Shown here one piece after another: positions 44,285-54,368 of a stretch of DNA of 64,000 nucleotides. A model generated the notes under the pieces. The model made no database searches. It saw nothing but the letters and a program-made list of their open reading frames with translations, and was not told the origin of the DNA. Made by a program: the position numbers and the translations under genes. The DNA is from Candidatus Poribacteria bacterium. GTDB taxonomy: Bacteria; Poribacteria; WGA-4E; WGA-3G. Within the stretch, counting starts at the first letter, position 1, and every line of letters begins with the position of its first letter. The DNA lies in contig JAGFCA010000005.1 in assembly GCA_022394755.1 (NCBI GenBank), positions 1 to 64,000 of the forward strand, given 5' to 3'.

Positions 44285-46513
44285 CTAATGGTTCATCACA
44301 AATTCGTTGCATGTAAGTAGACTCCACACCATATCCTCAAGCACACGTTGTTGGGAGCCTGCGGATGCGTAAATGTCAATATGTTGTTGCCAAAATAAGC
44401 GTTCCGTTTCTGTAGGAAGTCTATTCAACGCAGCCAGATAGAATACCTCAATAATCTCCTTCGGTAATTTATTGGATTCAATTAATTTATCCAGACGACC
44501 ACCAATGACACCGATACGTGCATTGAGAAGTTCTCCGTTAAATAGATGGAGTTTGCGTTTTAGTCCATCAGTAGATGCGTTTGTCGTTTCACATGACGAT
44601 TCGCGTCCACATCTTCCCAGGATATCAAGTGCTTCTGATTGAGTATCAGGATCAATTAGAGCAACAGCACGTGTTCCTTCAGGTTCATCACCGTATAGAT
44701 CTGGAACATCAAGCACATCTGAAATAGCATCTGCCAAGACCTCAGGTGGTAGGGGTTTCTTTAGTGCGTGTGAATAGAATCGATCATCATTCACATTTTC
44801 AGGGAGTGAATTGGAACTCCGTGCGTATGCATCACTCAAAGCGATACGTTTGAGTGTGTGTCGTAGATCGTACCCGTGTAAAACAAAATCATCGGCTAAT
44901 TCTATTAACAGTTCCGGATGTGTGGCAGGATTCGTAGATCGAAAATCGTCAACAGGTTCAACTAAACCGCGTCCCATCATCGCTTTCCACAAGCGATTAA
45001 CAAAGGCTTTGGCAAAGTATGGGTTGTCTCCATCTGTCAACCAGTTCACCAATTCAGCACGTCCATCAACATCAGATACCAAATACCGGTCACCAGGTAT
45101 TCGGGGTAAAGCTGTTTCAAGAGTAGCAGGATGGATAACTTCAGCATTTTGTTTTACTTTCACAACCTGTTCATTTCCGTCTACTTTCGTAAGGATAGCG
45201 GTTAACCCATGGTAGTCATCCTGTGTCCACTTATCAAGTGGATGGTTATGGCAATTGGCACATCGTAGACGCGCACCCATAAAGAGTTCACTCAGGAATT
45301 CAGCCTGTTCACCTGCACTTCTATTCGTACGGTAGAAATTCGCTGGACCGACTTGATGTGAATCACCTGTAGCCAGAATAACAGATCGGGCAATTTGGTC
45401 ATACCCTATACCATCTTCAATTTGTTGTTCAAGCCACTTATGATAGACTAATGTACCTTGTGAGTTCCCATTCTGTCCACCAATCCGAAGTAGCTTCGCC
45501 AACTGTAATGTCCAGTATTCATTGAATTCCTCAGACTGTAGGAGTGTATCTACCAATGTTTCTCGTTTACCAGTGTCTTTATTTTCAAGAAAATTAATTA
45601 CTTGATCTGGAACAGGAAGACGACCAGTTAGATCAAGCGTTATCCTGCGTAAAAATGTCGCATCATCCGCAGTAGAGGATGCAGGTAACCTTAAGATAGA
45701 AAGTAATTTCTGAATTTCACCATCAATAACTGTGTCACCCGTTTTAGATGAAAGTTGATTTAAATCAGTATTATCAATAGGAGTGGTGTTCAGGGGTGCT
45801 ATGAATTCAATCGGAACAACCTCAGTGAGATAACGAGCAAGAATAATATGCCGACCGGGACGCACCATCTTGGCGGTGGAAGTATCAGCGTCAATTTCAA
45901 TTGCGGAGGTATCCTCAGGGGTAAAGACTGTCCATTGAGTGACATCCATCGTTGTACCATCAGAAAAATGAGCAATTGCCTGAAGTTGTATAGAGTTATC
46001 AAGATCTCGTATTATCTGTTGTACTGGAGTTATTTCAACACGAACCAATTCACTCTGTGTTTCGTAACGTGCACCTTGTTTGATCCAGTTTAGGAGTAAT
46101 TTGACTGCTTCTTCATTCTCATTCAGGACCTGTCCCCCACCATGTTTAGTTTGTGCTGTCGGTTTCAATATCACAAGGCTTTCATCAGGATATATTAGGT
46201 TAATCCGACGACCTGAAAATTGTCGGACAATTGCTTGGTAGTCGGCTTGGGGATTACCTCCGAAGAGTGAGAGATTTAACTCTCCTCTACCTGCAGCTGA
46301 ACCGTGGCATGCACCTGCATTACACCCAAACTTGGTGAAAATAGGGATTAAGTCATTTTCAAAATCTATTACTTCATTGGAGTCTGAAGTGTATAATCCA
46401 GATTTTCTTTCAGATGATTGTTCGCCTGTATAGGATAATTTTGGTAGTATTAAACAATGCAGGAACAGTATTATATTTACTGATATAATTTGCACTAACA
46501 GTCTTTTTTTCAT
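44285..46513 (-). CDS. DUF1549/DUF1553 (PSCyt2/PSD1) protein with cytochrome-like region
   Basis: The signal peptide is followed by FTKFGCNAGACHGSAAGRGE (a C-x4-CH variant), an Ig-like insert around 150-240 (LQAIAHFSDGTTMDVTQWTV) and DUF1549 (FLRRITLDLTGRLPVPDQVI). Next comes RLRCANCHNHPLDKWTQDDY with a proper CxxCH haem site, then DUF1553 (FVNRLWKAMMGRGLVEPVDD, SDAYARSSNSLPENVNDDRF). This is the standard planctomycete/Poribacteria architecture. The biochemical role is unknown but consistently tied to DUF1501 partners. It is part of the minus-strand cluster running from 53.9 to 42.9 kb. Confidence 0.9.
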   Translation of the reverse strand: MKKRLLVQIISVNIILFLHCLILPKLSYTGEQSSERKSGLYTSDSNEVIDFENDLIPIFTKFGCNAGACHGSAAGRGELNLSLFGGNPQADYQAIVRQFSGRRINLIYPDESLVILKPTAQTKHGGGQVLNENEEAVKLLLNWIKQGARYETQSELVRVEITPVQQIIRDLDNSIQLQAIAHFSDGTTMDVTQWTVFTPEDTSAIEIDADTSTAKMVRPGRHIILARYLTEVVPIEFIAPLNTTPIDNTDLNQLSSKTGDTVIDGEIQKLLSILRLPASSTADDATFLRRITLDLTGRLPVPDQVINFLENKDTGKRETLVDTLLQSEEFNEYWTLQLAKLLRIGGQNGNSQGTLVYHKWLEQQIEDGIGYDQIARSVILATGDSHQVGPANFYRTNRSAGEQAEFLSELFMGARLRCANCHNHPLDKWTQDDYHGLTAILTKVDGNEQVVKVKQNAEVIHPATLETALPRIPGDRYLVSDVDGRAELVNWLTDGDNPYFAKAFVNRLWKAMMGRGLVEPVDDFRSTNPATHPELLIELADDFVLHGYDLRHTLKRIALSDAYARSSNSLPENVNDDRFYSHALKKPLPPEVLADAISDVLDVPDLYGDEPEGTRAVALIDPDTQSEALDILGRCGRESSCETTNASTDGLKRKLHLFNGELLNARIGVIGGRLDKLIESNKLPKEIIEVFYLAALNRLPTETERLFWQQHIDIYASAGSQQRVLEDMVWSLLTCNEFVMNH

Positions 46514-46532
46514 TCTGAATTGTCCCTAAGTG

Positions 46533-47870
46533 TTAAGATTTATCTTCAATACAATATAGATGTGTCTCAGAACGTAATATGAGAGCATTATCGGCTACAG
46601 CACCAGATGCAATGAACCCATCAGAGAACTCATTCCTTGAAAGTATTTTAAACTCACGATCAGCAGGAATAACAGTTACTCGTCCATCAGTATTGAAAAA
46701 GTAGATGTTCCCATCAACATATAACGGGGATGCCCAATACTTTCCACCGATACGATTTCGCCAGACAAGATTACCACTTTCTGCCTCAACACATAGTACG
46801 ATTCCACCCTCATTAATCATAAAAATCAGGTCATCTATTATTAGTGGAGATGGTATTTCAGGAGCACCTTTACGAATCTTCCAAACAACATGAGTATCGC
46901 TGACATCACCTGTTCCTGAAGGATCAACTGCCAATAACAATTTCTCTATACCTGTTGTAAAATAGACCCGATCGTGAGAAAATATTGGTCTGCATGCAAC
47001 ATTCCATCCCCACCCTTCATGACGAACACGCCACAGTTCATCGCCTGTAGCTGGATCATAGGAAATTGTTACCTCTGCGGCAGGACTGATCAGCTGCTTC
47101 TTACCTTGATAAGTAATAATGGTGGGTGTGGCGTATGATTTTCTATTGTCATTAGGTTTCTCTTTTTTCGTTTTTTCAGTATCCTTAATCCCTTTTGCCT
47201 TAAGGACATCCTCAAAATTAGAATCAACATTTCTATGTTTCAACCACAAAGTGTCTCCGTTGTTCTTATTCAATGCAGCAATGAACTGTACATCAACACC
47301 ATCGAATGTAAGGAATAACCGGTTCTCATCGATAATCGGAGATGAAGCTGGTCGTACCCGGTGATCACAATTTAGATTTCTACGTTCCCAAAGTATATCG
47401 CCAGTTTGTGTATCCAAACATGCTGTGCCATAAGTGCCGTAGTGGACGTAGACGCGTCCTTCTTCTACAATTGGAGTTGGGGAAGCATGACTGTTAAGAC
47501 CAGGATGTTCGATTTGCGGTTCTGTCACATCAAACACTTTTAAATCATGTATTATGTTTCCACTCATTAAGTCAACACAGATTGCAAAGAGTTCCTTCCC
47601 ATCCTCACGCGCAGTCGTAACCCAAATCTGGTTTCCCCAAACAACTGGTGATGAATATCCCTGATCATGAATGGGTATTTTCCATCGGACGTTTTCCGTT
47701 TCACTAAATTCGATAGGGATCTTTGTGGCAAGTGCTTTACCATCCCCATTTGGACCCCGGAACTGATTCCAATAAGTCGCTTCATTATTGTCTTGAGCAT
47801 ACAAAGAAAAAGATAAGATTGTCTCAACGATAAATAGAATAGTTAAAATCGTTGTATATCTATGTTTCAT
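46533..47870 (-). CDS. Secreted PQQ-like (quinoprotein-type) beta-propeller protein
   Basis: I start at ATG 47870 (MKHRYTTILTILFIVETILS), with AAGGGA upstream and a clear signal peptide; the frame extends further but without a ribosome site. WNQFRGPNGDGKALATKIPI, YGTACLDTQTGDILWERRNL, ISYDPATGDELWRVRHEGWG and LCVEAESGNLVWRNRIGGKY are PQQ-propeller blades of the PQQ_2/PQQ_3 type, usually without bound cofactor. It sits inside the DUF1501/DUF1549 cluster. Confidence 0.88.
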   Translation of the reverse strand: MKHRYTTILTILFIVETILSFSLYAQDNNEATYWNQFRGPNGDGKALATKIPIEFSETENVRWKIPIHDQGYSSPVVWGNQIWVTTAREDGKELFAICVDLMSGNIIHDLKVFDVTEPQIEHPGLNSHASPTPIVEEGRVYVHYGTYGTACLDTQTGDILWERRNLNCDHRVRPASSPIIDENRLFLTFDGVDVQFIAALNKNNGDTLWLKHRNVDSNFEDVLKAKGIKDTEKTKKEKPNDNRKSYATPTIITYQGKKQLISPAAEVTISYDPATGDELWRVRHEGWGWNVACRPIFSHDRVYFTTGIEKLLLAVDPSGTGDVSDTHVVWKIRKGAPEIPSPLIIDDLIFMINEGGIVLCVEAESGNLVWRNRIGGKYWASPLYVDGNIYFFNTDGRVTVIPADREFKILSRNEFSDGFIASGAVADNALILRSETHLYCIEDKS

Positions 47871-48037
47871 AAATAATCCCTTGTGTTTTGAATTAACCTG
47901 AAAATCCTTTATAAATTGTGTGTTTGTGATAGTAAACATTTGTATATGATTTTTTGTGAAGTATGGGTTTTGTGATAACAACACTCAGTAATTAGATAAT
48001 TCCGTGGTTGTTCATCCACACTACATACATCAAACAT

Positions 48038-48064
48038 AGCCATGATGAGAAGCAACTCATGGCT
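48038..48064 (-). terminator. Hairpin between the DUF1501 and PQQ genes
   Basis: AGCCATGA at 48038-48045 pairs with TCATGGCT at 48057-48064, 28 bases past the DUF1501 stop on the minus strand. It has no strong T-run, so it may be partial attenuation within the cluster. Confidence 0.45.
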
Positions 48065-48091
48065 TTCATAGATATTCTATATCAAATTGGA

Positions 48092-49462
48092 TTAAGCGAA
48101 TAATTCTGAGACAACCTTCGCCCCGTCAGGTGAAACACGAACCGGACGTCCGTCACTCGTATGAAGTTCCAAACTTGGATCAATACCGAGTAAAGTATAG
48201 ATTGTCGCTGATAGATCAGAAGGTGTTACAGGACGTTCTTTCGGAAATTCACCAAGTGAATCACTGCTTCCGATAATTTGTCCAGCTTGTACCCCGCCAC
48301 CAGCCAACATCACACTAAATACATTAGGCCAATGATCACGACCCCCTTGTGAATTGATTTTCGGGGTACGACCAAATTCACCCATAACGATGACCAGTGT
48401 TTCATCTAACATTCTCAGGTGACTAAGATCTTGAATTAATGAGCTTAAAGCACGATCAAGTGAAGGTAGATGTGCATTTCGATCAGTAGGATAACGTTCT
48501 TTCAGTCCGAAGATATTTTGATGGGTATCCCAACCAGTATGATTCACTGTCACGAATGGAACACCACGTTCTACCAACCTTCGTGCAAGTAAACAACTAT
48601 GTCCAATTCCATTCACTCCACCTAATCCATATCGATTTCTAACATCTCGAGGTTCATCAGAAAGATTGAATGCTCCCTTTGCTTCAGGAGAAGTTATTAG
48701 ATTGTATGCCCGTTCTAATTCTGGATCCGATACCGATTCTGAACCAGCATCTTTCGCGTTGCTAAACTCATTGAGTGCATTCACAAATTCTCTACGTCGT
48801 GTGAGTCGATCAATGTCAAGACCTTGATAAAAATCAAGATCTCGAACCCTTAAGTTTCCTCTATTTTCTTTATCGGAATTACCAGCCACAGAAAACGGAG
48901 TTGTAGATGACGGTAAGTATCCATTACCTGATAATTCACCTGTGAAGTTTGGTACTGCAATGTTTGGTGGTAATGCTGATAAGACATCCCCTGAACCATC
49001 CTTACTATTTTGTGATTTGACATAGGTAACCGTTGCACCATAAGTTGGATACTCAAGTGCAGGAGTGGGTTTGTAACCTGTCATCAGATATTGTGTACCG
49101 AGACTATGTTCACCAAGCGGAGAGGTCATTGATCGGATAATGGCAATCTTATCCATCATCTGTGCAGTTTTCTCAAAACATTCACTAATGTGTATACCGG
49201 AGATATTCGTGGAAATTGTACTCAAAGGACCACGGACTTCCTGTGGTGCATCTGGTTTTGGATCGAATGTTTCCAGATGACTTGGTCCACCATCAAGCCA
49301 TATTAAAATGCATGATTTTGCTTTTGCTGTAGGTGGATTAGTGTTGGCAATCGCACGTTGCAAGTGGAAAAAATTACCTAATCCTAATCCAAGTGCTGAC
49401 AATCCACCGACGCGTAGGAAATCGCGGCGACTAATACCATCACAACGTTTTGTTATGTTCAT
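48092..49462 (-). CDS. DUF1501 family protein, Tat-exported
   Basis: SRRDFLRVGGLSALGLGLGN is a twin-arginine signal. CILIWLDGGPSHLETFDPKP, IRSMTSPLGEHSLGTQYLMT, GWDTHQNIFGLKERYPTDRN, LVIVMGEFGRTPKINSQGGR and DHWPNVFSVMLAGGGVQAGQ are the DUF1501 (sulfatase/phosphatase-like fold) motifs. Metal-binding Asp/His residues are present. Family members accompany DUF1549/DUF1553 cytochrome proteins, as here. It begins 20 bases after the M56 fusion gene ends. Confidence 0.93.
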   Translation of the reverse strand: MNITKRCDGISRRDFLRVGGLSALGLGLGNFFHLQRAIANTNPPTAKAKSCILIWLDGGPSHLETFDPKPDAPQEVRGPLSTISTNISGIHISECFEKTAQMMDKIAIIRSMTSPLGEHSLGTQYLMTGYKPTPALEYPTYGATVTYVKSQNSKDGSGDVLSALPPNIAVPNFTGELSGNGYLPSSTTPFSVAGNSDKENRGNLRVRDLDFYQGLDIDRLTRRREFVNALNEFSNAKDAGSESVSDPELERAYNLITSPEAKGAFNLSDEPRDVRNRYGLGGVNGIGHSCLLARRLVERGVPFVTVNHTGWDTHQNIFGLKERYPTDRNAHLPSLDRALSSLIQDLSHLRMLDETLVIVMGEFGRTPKINSQGGRDHWPNVFSVMLAGGGVQAGQIIGSSDSLGEFPKERPVTPSDLSATIYTLLGIDPSLELHTSDGRPVRVSPDGAKVVSELFA

Positions 49463-49482
49463 TATGTTTCTCCTCTTCTAAC

Positions 49483-52400
49483 CTAATTGGAATCCTTGTT
49501 ACGTTGTACAATGGCAAAACGAATTTTTTCAATACCTGCTTCTTCTACGATCTCCATTACCTTTACAATTTGCTCATGTAATACTTCTCGTTCTGCTTGG
49601 ATAAGAATCATAGATTTTGACTCTTTAGGAACGGCACGGAGAAGTGTGTGCAATCCATCAAATTGTACAACGGTTTCATCTAATTCCACAACAGTTCCGT
49701 TTAATACAAACGATCCCTTTAAGAGCATTTCACCATTTTTTCCTTTCTCAGAAGGAGTTTTAATCTTGATTATAGGATTTTCCCCGTTTAACCAAATTTT
49801 CATCTGAGCAGGCTTTTCTTGAATTAACTCGCTAATTGCACCAAGGACATACGGATCTGGTGATAGCATAGGTTGTGCTAAAGGGAAGTTCTGTAACACT
49901 ATTCCATTTTGGGCAATAATTACCGTTTGTGCAATGTTACGATTCAAACCGTAACTACCCGGTCCTTCACGACCGTCAGGAGAAACACCGAGAAGTATAT
50001 TTTCTGGTATATGGGGTACAATCTTACTTGCCTGTTGTAATAATGCTTCTGGTGAATCCCCTAAAAACACTACCTGTATCTGAAAATATTGTCCGGTTGC
50101 TTGGGATATTTTTTCTAATATACGAGTGAAAGCAACTAATCCACGCAAACCGAGTGGTGTTTCATCCTGTAAGATCAGAATGTGTGATTTTCCATCTGCC
50201 TTTTCAATGAAATCAATGGTCTTCCCTTCTTCATCACCGTTAATCACAGTAGCCATTAGAGCGGGTAGTGTTTCAGATGGTTGTGGTCCAGAATATATGA
50301 TTTTTTCTCTATTCTTTTTAAATTCATCTGGATCTTTTACATCTACCTTCCGTCTACTTCTTGGATTCTGGTTTTGACGGCTATTCAACAAACGTCGAAC
50401 CGTCATCATTTCCTCTTCGTTAAGCATTCCATCTTTGTCTTTTTCAAATAATCTAAGAAGCAATTCTGGGGAGATAGCAGGATCTTTTACACGTTCCTCT
50501 GTTCGGTCCATCCTTCTTGCTTCAGGATCTTCTTCACGTCTGGCTTTTTCTTCAGGAGAAGGATTTCGTTCTTGGTCGCCTTCTCGTTCCATTCGTCTGT
50601 TTTCAGGATCTCGTTCTTTTCTAAGACGTTCTTCCGACGAGGGATCACGTTTTCTATCTTGTATTCCTTCACGGTTCATCTGTTGTCTATCGCGTTGCAT
50701 ATGTGTACGTTCAGCAGCTTGTTCGTTAAGCCAATTCTCTGCAGTAGATGTATCTACTCCAAGTGTTTGTGCAATTGCCCCAAGAACATGTGAATCAGCA
50801 TAAACAGATGGTTGGGTGATAGCAAAGTTATGCAGAACTTTACCTTCCTTGGCAATAATGATAGTTTGTGATACATTTCGATTCAGACCATAACTACCCG
50901 GACCTTCTCGACCATCTGGAGATATACCAAATAAAAGGTGTTCTGGACCATTTTCTAATAAACCTTTGGCTACCCCACTTACTCTTTGACGTAACTGCTC
51001 AGTGTCATCACCAAGAAATACGACGTTCATATATAATTTCTGTTTTGATTTGTTGGTAATTGTAGAAATCATTCGTGAAGTGTCATATAGTCCACGTAAA
51101 CCAGCACCATCACCATCTTGCAAGAACAGTATAATGGGTTGTTTTCCTGCTGTTGATATGAAATCATAGGTCGTATTTTTGGATTTACCGGCTATACTTG
51201 TAGCATTAAGGGGTGGAAGTATTTCACCAGGTTGTGGTCCGGAGAATATCTGCTTTTCATTAGATTTCTTAAAATCTGCAGGATCAGATAATTCGATTTC
51301 CCGTTCAGATCGGTATTGCCTTCTGTCCATCTTTTGAGGGGAATCTGAGTCAATATTGGGATGTAAACCCTTCAATATAGCATCCAGCTCCTTTTTAACT
51401 GTTTCAAAATCTTTCCTTGTTTGTTCTAATAGTGCTCCTGCATCATTTCTGTTCATCTTTTGAGGGGAATCTGAGTCGATCTTGGGATGTAAACCCTTCA
51501 ATATAGTTTCCAACTCTTTTCTCGTTCTTTCTACGTCCTTTATTACTCTCTCTAATTGCAACCTTGTGTCATTTTTATCCAACTTTTGAGATGAATCCTT
51601 GGTCTGATTGATTATTCTTGCTGCTTTTTCTGGATTGACTCCAAGATCCTCAAGCTTTAATATTGCATCCTCCCTTGAAATATTTCCTTTCATGAGTGCT
51701 TTTTTAATCTCTGACACGTAATATTCAGGAGACTTTCCACCAGCATCCATTTTCATATTTTGCTTAGCCGATTTCTCATTCAGCCATTTTTCCATTTCTG
51801 ATGGTTCAACACCAATGGCTTGTGAAACAGCGCCCAAAACATAGGGATCTGTGTATAACATGGGTTGTGTGAAAGCGAAATTGTGAACTACTTTTCCATC
51901 GTTAGCAATCAAGATTGTCTGTGCGACATTCCGATTCAACCCGTAACTCCCCGGTCCCTCACGACCGTCAGGAGACATACATACCATTATCCTATTATCA
52001 GGCCAATCTTCAATCATGTTCCCTGACCAATCAGGAAGATCACTATCATCATTTACGAGAAACACAACACCTACTTGAAGTGATTGATTGGCGTTTCCAG
52101 TAGTGAGTGTTTGTTGATTCTGGTATTCAGCGATCATAGATAACTGGTTGATAGCCATATCAATCCCTTTTATTCCAACTCCATTGGCATCCTGTATGAA
52201 GAGGATGAGTGGTTGACGGTCTGTAGAAGTAATATCAAATGTCTTACCTTCAATTTCTCCATACATACCAGTAACATTAAACGGAGGTAAACTTTCTCCG
52301 ACTTGTGGTCCAGAGAAGATTCTCTCTTTTTCAGAACTCACAGCAAGTTTTGGATCTTTGACTTCAATTCCTGTCTTGTCTTTGTAAACTTTTTTCTGCT

Positions 52401-53529
52401 TTGTTTTGGCTTCCGTTTTCTCCATTTTCTTGTTTTTTATGGATTCATTTTTTGGCTTTTCTGTTTCTTCAGAAGTTTGACCAAAAAGTGATACCGGAAC
52501 AGTTTTCAAAGGTAACAGTTGTGCCATTGATAATAATGGAAGACAGGTAATCATTAAAGAGGCTGCTAAAATAAGAAAACGAGGTTTCGTATGTAAGTCT
52601 AATCGACGATTCTGTTTCAGGATGGAGTCAATTCGTGATTCTAACCAAGAAGGTTTATTGAGTGCCAATACAAGAGGCAGAGTATTATCGTCGTATCGTA
52701 CCAAATCTAACAAACATTGTGCATACTTTTTTCTTTTTCCAGTTATTTGGATCACCCAATCATCACAGATTTGCTCACGTAAATGTATTAACTGTTTGTT
52801 TAATAGATGATAAATTGGATGGAAGAAGAATACCGCACCAATAATATGTGAAAACAAATTTGTCAACCAATCGAGCCGTTGAACATGTGCTAATTCGTGT
52901 GCTGCAACCAATTCAAACTGATCTAATGTCAATTCTCGCGGAATAAGAATATGCGGAGCTAACCAACCGAATGAAATAGGCGAGGACACATAATCAGAAT
53001 AACAAACAGTGACATGTCGTTTAATGTGGAGCTGTTTTGCTAACCTATTACAAATCAACTGATATGTGCCATCTGTCGGTGTAGTACTCTTCCGAAGCCA
53101 GTGAATTCTATATAAGCCAATTGCAACCTTCATTAACAAAATAAGTGTACCAATTCCCCATATTCCAAGAATTATATGTGTAATTGACCAATTGCTGTAA
53201 AACGGACTTTTCGAGGTCAGATTCTGATTAGATTGTATCTCCGGTTCAATCAACCCACTCATTATTGGATTCGACTCTTGAAGGTAAATACTTGATACCT
53301 GTATTGGTTCTGTGCCAATTAATTCAGATTCGGATTTTACTATAGAGATACCTGGTATAAATTGATTAAATACGAAAAGAATTGGTAAACTGATCAAAAA
53401 CAGCAACCAGAGTAAATGAACTCTATTATTTGACTGATGGAAACGTCTGGTAATAAGCCATGTTAAACCGCCTAATATACCCCATTGCCATGAACAGTTG
53501 AGTAATGTTTGTAGGATTTGATGCGTCAT
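49483..53529 (-). CDS. BlaR1-like M56 metallopeptidase fused to redoxin-like triplets, EF-hand and ExbD/TolR tail
   Basis: Residues 1-330: membrane helices and an M56 domain with zinc motif VAAHELAHVQRLDWL (His-Glu near 211) and LREQICDDWVIQITGKRKKY, then a further helix (ILAASLMITCLPLLSMAQLL). Residues about 404-590, 761-930 and 1077-1230 are three repeats opening FSGPQ(V/P)GExLPP and containing CMSPDGREGPGSYGLNRNVA and QTILIANDGKVVHNFAFTQP. These look like redoxin/thioredoxin folds without catalytic cysteines. A helical direct repeat (ELETILKGLHPKIDSDSPQK) lies around 640-740, and an EF-hand (EKDKDGMLNEEEMM) near 1030. The last 110 residues (MILIQAEREVLHEQIVKVME, IVEEAGIEKIRFAIVQR) match the periplasmic ExbD/TolR domain. 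Its ATG overlaps the BlaI-type repressor stop by four bases. It is probably a signal-transducing sensor protease. Confidence 0.85.
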   Translation of the reverse strand: MTHQILQTLLNCSWQWGILGGLTWLITRRFHQSNNRVHLLWLLFLISLPILFVFNQFIPGISIVKSESELIGTEPIQVSSIYLQESNPIMSGLIEPEIQSNQNLTSKSPFYSNWSITHIILGIWGIGTLILLMKVAIGLYRIHWLRKSTTPTDGTYQLICNRLAKQLHIKRHVTVCYSDYVSSPISFGWLAPHILIPRELTLDQFELVAAHELAHVQRLDWLTNLFSHIIGAVFFFHPIYHLLNKQLIHLREQICDDWVIQITGKRKKYAQCLLDLVRYDDNTLPLVLALNKPSWLESRIDSILKQNRRLDLHTKPRFLILAASLMITCLPLLSMAQLLPLKTVPVSLFGQTSEETEKPKNESIKNKKMEKTEAKTKQKKVYKDKTGIEVKDPKLAVSSEKERIFSGPQVGESLPPFNVTGMYGEIEGKTFDITSTDRQPLILFIQDANGVGIKGIDMAINQLSMIAEYQNQQTLTTGNANQSLQVGVVFLVNDDSDLPDWSGNMIEDWPDNRIMVCMSPDGREGPGSYGLNRNVAQTILIANDGKVVHNFAFTQPMLYTDPYVLGAVSQAIGVEPSEMEKWLNEKSAKQNMKMDAGGKSPEYYVSEIKKALMKGNISREDAILKLEDLGVNPEKAARIINQTKDSSQKLDKNDTRLQLERVIKDVERTRKELETILKGLHPKIDSDSPQKMNRNDAGALLEQTRKDFETVKKELDAILKGLHPNIDSDSPQKMDRRQYRSEREIELSDPADFKKSNEKQIFSGPQPGEILPPLNATSIAGKSKNTTYDFISTAGKQPIILFLQDGDGAGLRGLYDTSRMISTITNKSKQKLYMNVVFLGDDTEQLRQRVSGVAKGLLENGPEHLLFGISPDGREGPGSYGLNRNVSQTIIIAKEGKVLHNFAITQPSVYADSHVLGAIAQTLGVDTSTAENWLNEQAAERTHMQRDRQQMNREGIQDRKRDPSSEERLRKERDPENRRMEREGDQERNPSPEEKARREEDPEARRMDRTEERVKDPAISPELLLRLFEKDKDGMLNEEEMMTVRRLLNSRQNQNPRSRRKVDVKDPDEFKKNREKIIYSGPQPSETLPALMATVINGDEEGKTIDFIEKADGKSHILILQDETPLGLRGLVAFTRILEKISQATGQYFQIQVVFLGDSPEALLQQASKIVPHIPENILLGVSPDGREGPGSYGLNRNIAQTVIIAQNGIVLQNFPLAQPMLSPDPYVLGAISELIQEKPAQMKIWLNGENPIIKIKTPSEKGKNGEMLLKGSFVLNGTVVELDETVVQFDGLHTLLRAVPKESKSMILIQAEREVLHEQIVKVMEIVEEAGIEKIRFAIVQRNKDSN

Positions 53530-53921
53530 CTGTCACTCCTTGATGGTATTTCTTTTTCCGGTTGATAGTCATTGATAAGTTGTTGTAAGCGGTTTAATTC
53601 ATCAGAGTTTGTTGGACGAACTTCAAGAAGTGTATTCACAAGTTTTTCTGCAGAATTGTCAAAAAGACGCTCAAGTAAATCTGTCAACATTGTATGTGTA
53701 ATCTCTGTTTCTTTAACTAACGGTTGGTAAACAAACGTTCTACCTTCAACTTGATGGGATAGAAAACCTTTTTTCTCAAGACTTTTCATGGTGGTCGCGA
53801 TAGTAGTGTAGGCTATTTTACGGTCAATACCATCAAGCACATCATTAACGGTAGCACTCTCAAGTTTCCAAACTGCTTTCATTACTTCAAGCTCTAAATG
53901 GTGTAATTTTTTGGATTTCAT
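53526..53921 (-). CDS. BlaI/MecI/CopY-type transcriptional repressor
   Basis: LHHLELEVMKAVWKLESATV, VNDVLDGIDRKIAYTTIATT and MKSLEKKGFLSHQVEGRTFV form the BlaI winged helix, and EITHTMLTDLLERLFDNSAE is the dimerisation/cleavage region. The 131-residue size is normal. I use ATG 53921, with TGAGG ten bases upstream; an ATG 15 bases earlier is possible. The ATGA overlap with the M56 gene is typical of BlaI/BlaR1 pairs. It probably represses this operon until the M56 partner triggers its cleavage. Confidence 0.92.
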   Translation of the reverse strand: MKSKKLHHLELEVMKAVWKLESATVNDVLDGIDRKIAYTTIATTMKSLEKKGFLSHQVEGRTFVYQPLVKETEITHTMLTDLLERLFDNSAEKLVNTLLEVRPTNSDELNRLQQLINDYQPEKEIPSRSDR

Positions 53922-54041
53922 CTCTTTAATCCTCATTTAAGATCAATAAAGGTTTATATTATCAAACTTTGGAATTGGGGTGAATTCTTTTGAATTACAA
54001 TAAGTCAAGATTGATATCAATACTATATATAATACGGAATT

Positions 54042-54077
54042 AAAATACTAATTCTAAATACGGAGTGATAGTATTTT
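54042..54077. promoter_or_regulatory. Candidate BlaI-type operator
   Basis: AAAATACT at 54042-54049 and AGTATTTT at 54070-54077 form an 8-bp inverted repeat about 120 bases upstream of the repressor gene. The TAGTATTTTAATGTAGTATG context gives further partial dyads. Position favours autoregulation; no consensus match was tested. Confidence 0.35.
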
Positions 54078-54368
54078 AATGTAGTATGAACTATTTGTCA
54101 AGTCAAAATGGTAAAAGTTCGTATTTTTAATGTATTTTTATGAATTGGTTAGAATTTACCAGAACCGCACAATTTCTTCAAAAGGGTGTGTAATGTATTT
54201 GGCCTAAATATCGCATTTTCTTTGTGTAAGGTATAAAACAGACATTTAATCCTAAATACTCATATTGAATTTACAGTTTACAGATAATTTTGTATGACGA
54301 TCTCAAAACCATCTGTGAAGCTGCAAATATTGCAAGACAAAATTGCCACTGTAGAAGGTTTGGTAATT

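Noticed and set aside
44285-49462. Several 60-130 codon + strand frames inside the cytochrome cluster
   Set aside because: All lie antisense to genes with strong family motifs and lack ribosome sites.
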